Positions 61,219 to 64,000 of a stretch of 64,000 nucleotides of DNA are shown here, one piece after another. Location: contig NZ_BNBZ01000003.1 in NCBI RefSeq assembly GCF_014656215.1, positions 1 to 64,000 on the forward strand. Reading direction: 5' to 3'. The notes under the pieces were generated by a model, which did not search any database, was not told where the DNA came from, and saw nothing but the letters and a program-made list of their open reading frames with translations. The position numbers and the translations under genes were made by a program. The first letter of the stretch is position 1, and every line of letters starts with the position of its first letter. The DNA comes from Streptomyces zaomyceticus. Lineage in GTDB: Bacteria; Actinomycetota; Actinomycetes; Streptomycetales; Streptomycetaceae.

Positions 61219-61560
61219 CCGTGCCTCCTCATGGGAAGTGCGCTCTGGACTTCTCATGATCACCCCTCCCGTCCGTCCTGGCCACCCATTCGACAAGGTC
61301 CATGCCGCCGGGTTTGTGGACGAGCGCGCCGCCGTCACGACCGGAAGCACTTATTCCGGTGAGCCGGAAAGCCGCCTCCGTACCGCGCGGAACGGGAAGT
61401 GCCAGGTCAGCGATACAGGGGGAACACACGTACGGCGCGGGCCTGCCGGAAGGATTCGGCAGAGCACCGCGCCGGGGAGTACGAGACGCCCTCACTCAGA
61501 TGAAGGATCACCCATGAGCCGAATGATCCAGTCCGGAATGATCACTCGGCGGTCTCCGGG
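61219..61560. other. Intergenic region, about 340 bp
   Basis: The region holds a perfect inverted repeat TTCCGG-TGAG-CCGGAA at 61354-61369, about 140 bp ahead of the HTH gene, on the minus side. Short frames here are not supported by ribosome-binding sites. The 61514 ATG frame of 24 aa is rejected. Confidence 0.45.
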
Positions 61561-63159
61561 TCAGGCGAGGGCCACCAGGTCCGCGTAGTCCGGGCCCCAG
61601 AGGTCCTCCACGCCGTCCGGGAGCAGAATGATCCGCTCCGGCTCCAGCGCGTCGACCGCGCCCTCGTCGTGGGTGACGAGGACGACGGCGCCCTTGTACG
61701 TCCGCAGGGCCCCGAGGATCTCCTCGCGGCTGGCCGGGTCCAGGTTGTTCGTCGGCTCGTCCAGGAGCAGCACGTTCGCCGAGGAGACGACCAGGGTGGC
61801 CAGGGCCAGCCGGGTCTTCTCGCCGCCGGAGAGGACCCCGGCCGGCTTGTCGACGTCGTCGCCGGAGAAGAGGAAGGAGCCCAGCGTCTTGCGCACCTCG
61901 ACGAGGTCGAGGTCGGGCGCTGCCGAACGCATGTTCTCCAGGACGCTGCGCTCGGGGTCGAGCGTCTCGTGCTCCTGGGCGTAGTAGCCGAGCTTGAGGC
62001 CGTGGCCGGGGGTGACCTCGCCGGTGTCGGCCTTCTCCGCTCCGGCGAGCAGCCGGAGCAGGGTCGTCTTGCCCGCACCGTTGAGACCGAGGATCACGAC
62101 GCGCGAGCCCTTGTCGATCGCCAGATCCACATCGGTGAAGATTTCGAGCGAGCCGTAGGACTTGGAGAGTCCCTCGGCGGTCAGCGGGGTCTTGCCGCAG
62201 GGCGCCGGCTCGGGGAAACGGAGCTTGGCGACCTTGTCGGAAGCGCGCACCGCCTCCAGGCCGGAGAGCAGCCGCTCGGCGCGCTTGGCCATGTTCTGCG
62301 CGGCCACGGTCTTGGTGGCCTTGGCGCGCATCTTGTCGGCCTGCGAGTTGAGGGCGGCGGCCTTCTTCTCGGCGTTCTGGCGCTCGCGCTTGCGGCGCTT
62401 CTCGTCGGCCTCGCGCTGCTGCTGGTAGAGCTTCCAGCCCATGTTGTAGACGTCGATGGTGGAGCGGTTGGCGTCCAGGTAGAAGACCTTGTTGACCACG
62501 GTCTCGACGAGGTCGACGTCGTGGGAGATCACGATGAAGCCGCCGCGGTAGGTCTTCAGGTAGTCGCGCAGCCAGACGATGGAGTCGGCGTCGAGGTGGT
62601 TGGTCGGCTCGTCGAGGAGGAGCGTGTCGGCGTCCGAGAAGAGGATGCGGGCGAGCTCGACACGACGGCGCTGACCGCCGGAGAGGGTGTGCAGCGGCTG
62701 GCCGAGCACCCGGTCGGGCAGACCGAGGGCGGCGGCGATGGTGGAGGCCTCGGCCTCGGCCGCGTACCCGCCCTTGGTGAGGAACTCGGTCTCCTGGCGC
62801 TCGTACTGCTTCATCGCCTTGTCGCGGGTGGCGCCTGAACCGGTGGCGATGCGCTCCTCGTTCATCCGCATCTTCTTGAGGAGGACGTCGAGGCCGCGGG
62901 CCGAGAGGATGCGGTCGCGGGCCAGCACGTCGAGGTCGCCGGTGCGCGGGTCCTGCGGGAGGTAGCCGACCTCGCCGGAGCGGGCGATCTGGCCGGCGGC
63001 GGGGATGCCCTCGCCCGCGAGGCACTTGGTGAGGGTGGTCTTGCCCGCCCCGTTGCGACCGACGAGGCCGATGCGGTCGCCCTTGGCGACACGGAAGGAA
63101 GCGGACTCGATGAGGACACGGGCGCCGGCGCGCAGCTCGATGCCGGAAGCGGTGATCAC
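61561..63159 (-). CDS. ABC-F type ATPase (translation factor/antibiotic-resistance family)
   Basis: This 532-aa protein has two ABC domains and no membrane segment: Walker A GRNGAGKTTLT (about 36-46) and GLNGAGKTTLL (about 347-357); signatures LSGGQRRRVELA (about 160) and LSGGEKTRLALA (about 437); Walker B LLLDEPTNHLD and LLLDEPTNNLD. The linker between them (about 235-300) is Lys/Arg/Glu-rich, the ABC-F P-site tRNA interaction motif region. ABC-F proteins remodel the ribosome. It may protect from antibiotics or act as EttA-like factor. GTG 63159, GGAG 8 nt upstream. Confidence 0.92.
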   Translation of the reverse strand: MITASGIELRAGARVLIESASFRVAKGDRIGLVGRNGAGKTTLTKCLAGEGIPAAGQIARSGEVGYLPQDPRTGDLDVLARDRILSARGLDVLLKKMRMNEERIATGSGATRDKAMKQYERQETEFLTKGGYAAEAEASTIAAALGLPDRVLGQPLHTLSGGQRRRVELARILFSDADTLLLDEPTNHLDADSIVWLRDYLKTYRGGFIVISHDVDLVETVVNKVFYLDANRSTIDVYNMGWKLYQQQREADEKRRKRERQNAEKKAAALNSQADKMRAKATKTVAAQNMAKRAERLLSGLEAVRASDKVAKLRFPEPAPCGKTPLTAEGLSKSYGSLEIFTDVDLAIDKGSRVVILGLNGAGKTTLLRLLAGAEKADTGEVTPGHGLKLGYYAQEHETLDPERSVLENMRSAAPDLDLVEVRKTLGSFLFSGDDVDKPAGVLSGGEKTRLALATLVVSSANVLLLDEPTNNLDPASREEILGALRTYKGAVVLVTHDEGAVDALEPERIILLPDGVEDLWGPDYADLVALA

Positions 63160-63423
63160 GGACAGACTCCAGGGCGGTGGGAAACGGCGGAAGGACGGCT
63201 GATGAAGGCTTCGACGCCGCTAATGCACGGGGAGAATGGCCATACGGCCAGTCTAACGGGCCCCTGCAACTGCTTTTCGGCCAGAAGGGGGCCCGGGGCG
63301 CGATCGGAGCTTTCTCACATTTCCGCTGATGCTTGACAAAAGGGGCGCAGGGCGGAAGATCGTCCGATACTCGGCGCAGGGCGGCGGCCTCTGCCGCGGC
63401 AGTGACGCGGAGGGTGGTGGACC

Positions 63424-64000
63424 GTGCAGTTCGACGACGACGCCGACCTGGACACCTCGGAGGTCAAGGACGTCCGGAGCAGCCGCGTCCCGGGCGGCAG
63501 GGCGACCGTCGGCGGCGGCATCATCGGTCTCATCGCCCTGGTCCTCGGCGTGCTCTTCGGGGTGGGACCGGACCAGCTCGGGCTCTCCGGGGGCGGCGAG
63601 GAGCCGGTGGCCAGCTCCTCCTCGGCGGCCCAGGTGAACCAGAGCTGCAGGAAGGGCTCGGACGCCAACACCCGCGAGGACTGCCGGATCGTCGCCGTCG
63701 TCAACAGCGTCCAGGACTTCTGGCGGAGCGAGTACGCGCGCCGGGGCGGCACCTACGGGAGCGCCGCCACCGTGATGTTCAGCCAACGCGTGCCGACCGC
63801 GTGCGGATCGGCGACCTCGGCGGTCGGCCCCTTCTACTGCCCCGGCGACCGGCAGGTCTATCTGGACCTGGGCTTCTTCGACGAACTGCGGACCAAGTTC
63901 GGGTCGAGCGGCGGACCCTTCGCCCAGGCGTACGTGGTGGCGCACGAGTACGGCCACCACATCCAGAACCTGATGGGGACCCTGAGCCGCGCCCAGGACG
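63424..64000 (+). CDS. Neutral zinc metallopeptidase (YpfJ-like), cut by the window end
   Basis: The first 192 codons of an open frame that continues past the window. It starts with GTG 63424, 9 nt after GGAGGG. The protein begins [18 protein letters not shown], has one membrane helix ([19 protein letters not shown], about 31-49), and then an extracellular domain with the zinc motif HEYGHH (about 179-184), preceded by [12 protein letters not shown]. This is the YpfJ/KPN_02809 neutral zinc metallopeptidase family. Two Cys (about 74 and 86) may pair. The C-terminal part is not seen. Confidence 0.9.
   Translation, partial: MQFDDDADLDTSEVKDVRSSRVPGGRATVGGGIIGLIALVLGVLFGVGPDQLGLSGGGEEPVASSSSAAQVNQSCRKGSDANTREDCRIVAVVNSVQDFWRSEYARRGGTYGSAATVMFSQRVPTACGSATSAVGPFYCPGDRQVYLDLGFFDELRTKFGSSGGPFAQAYVVAHEYGHHIQNLMGTLSRAQD

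Noticed and set aside
61514..61588. 24-aa plus-strand frame starting MSRMIQSGM
   Set aside because: It has no ribosome-binding site and overlaps the end of the ABC-F gene.
1..64000. CRISPR arrays, IS elements, integrases
   Set aside because: No regularly spaced repeats, no transposase or integrase motifs and no terminal inverted repeats were seen. The tandem repeats have no spacers.

Overview
The window is chromosomal DNA from a Streptomyces (or a very close relative). The evidence is a very high-GC coding pattern with G/C-rich third positions, a cysteine-less chaplin of the ChpE type, Spo0M, a FadR-type GntR regulator, an Asp23/AmaP envelope cluster, and a gene order that I remember from the S. 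coelicolor SCO179x-SCO182x region (chpE, serB, fabI/inhA, fabG, tldD/tldE, tyrS, moaA). I see no transposase, integrase, CRISPR array or tRNA. The left edge is the promoter and precursor-16S leader of an rRNA operon that runs leftward out of the window.

Layout. 0.4-9.6 kb: aag glycosylase, Spo0M, a PEBP-like protein, HNH endonuclease, TauE/SafE permease, an NfeD/SPFH membrane pair, an ABC ATPase, chaplin chpE and a GAF histidine kinase/response regulator pair. 10-15.8 kb: secreted lytic transglycosylase, an FHA-FHA-ABC fusion exporter, serB and a SixA-type phosphatase. 15.9-18.6 kb: MFS permease with a 38-aa membrane companion, a divergent GntR regulator and a small secreted protein. 18.8-20.2 kb: fabG-fabI (type II fatty-acid synthesis).

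20.4-28.4 kb is the least ordinary part: a two-gene, translationally coupled operon of a 2062-aa STAND/AAA-like ATPase and a 585-aa partner that ends in a HEPN-like RNxxAH motif. It sits between fabG and tldD, which are neighbours in the gene order I remember. It is my best candidate for an undescribed system, possibly anti-phage defence. That is inference.

28.6-37.3 kb returns to core genes: tldD-tldE, tyrS, a GlsB-like membrane protein, a DUF3099 protein, a small Cys-rich protein, moaA and an acetate-type symporter with its DUF485 partner. 37.6-44 kb: secreted subtilisin, CoA-transferase family III, zinc alcohol dehydrogenase, YhhN, sterol desaturase-like hydroxylase and a VIT1-type transporter. 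44-49 kb: a four-gene catabolic-looking operon (ADC-like, SDR, two amidohydrolases) facing a TetR regulator, with a perfect 15-bp palindrome between them. 49.2-56.7 kb: a RING/TerD-like 878-aa protein, DEDDh-BRCT exonuclease, a Cys-rich miniprotein, SURF1, a GH15 glucoamylase/trehalase-like enzyme and an atypical SDR. 56.8-60.1 kb: Asp23/AmaP cluster plus a divergent Asp23-like gene. 60.1-64 kb: enoyl-CoA hydratase, a 73-aa HTH protein, an ABC-F ATPase and the start of a zinc metallopeptidase cut by the window end.

All functions are read from motifs and family memory. No database search was run.
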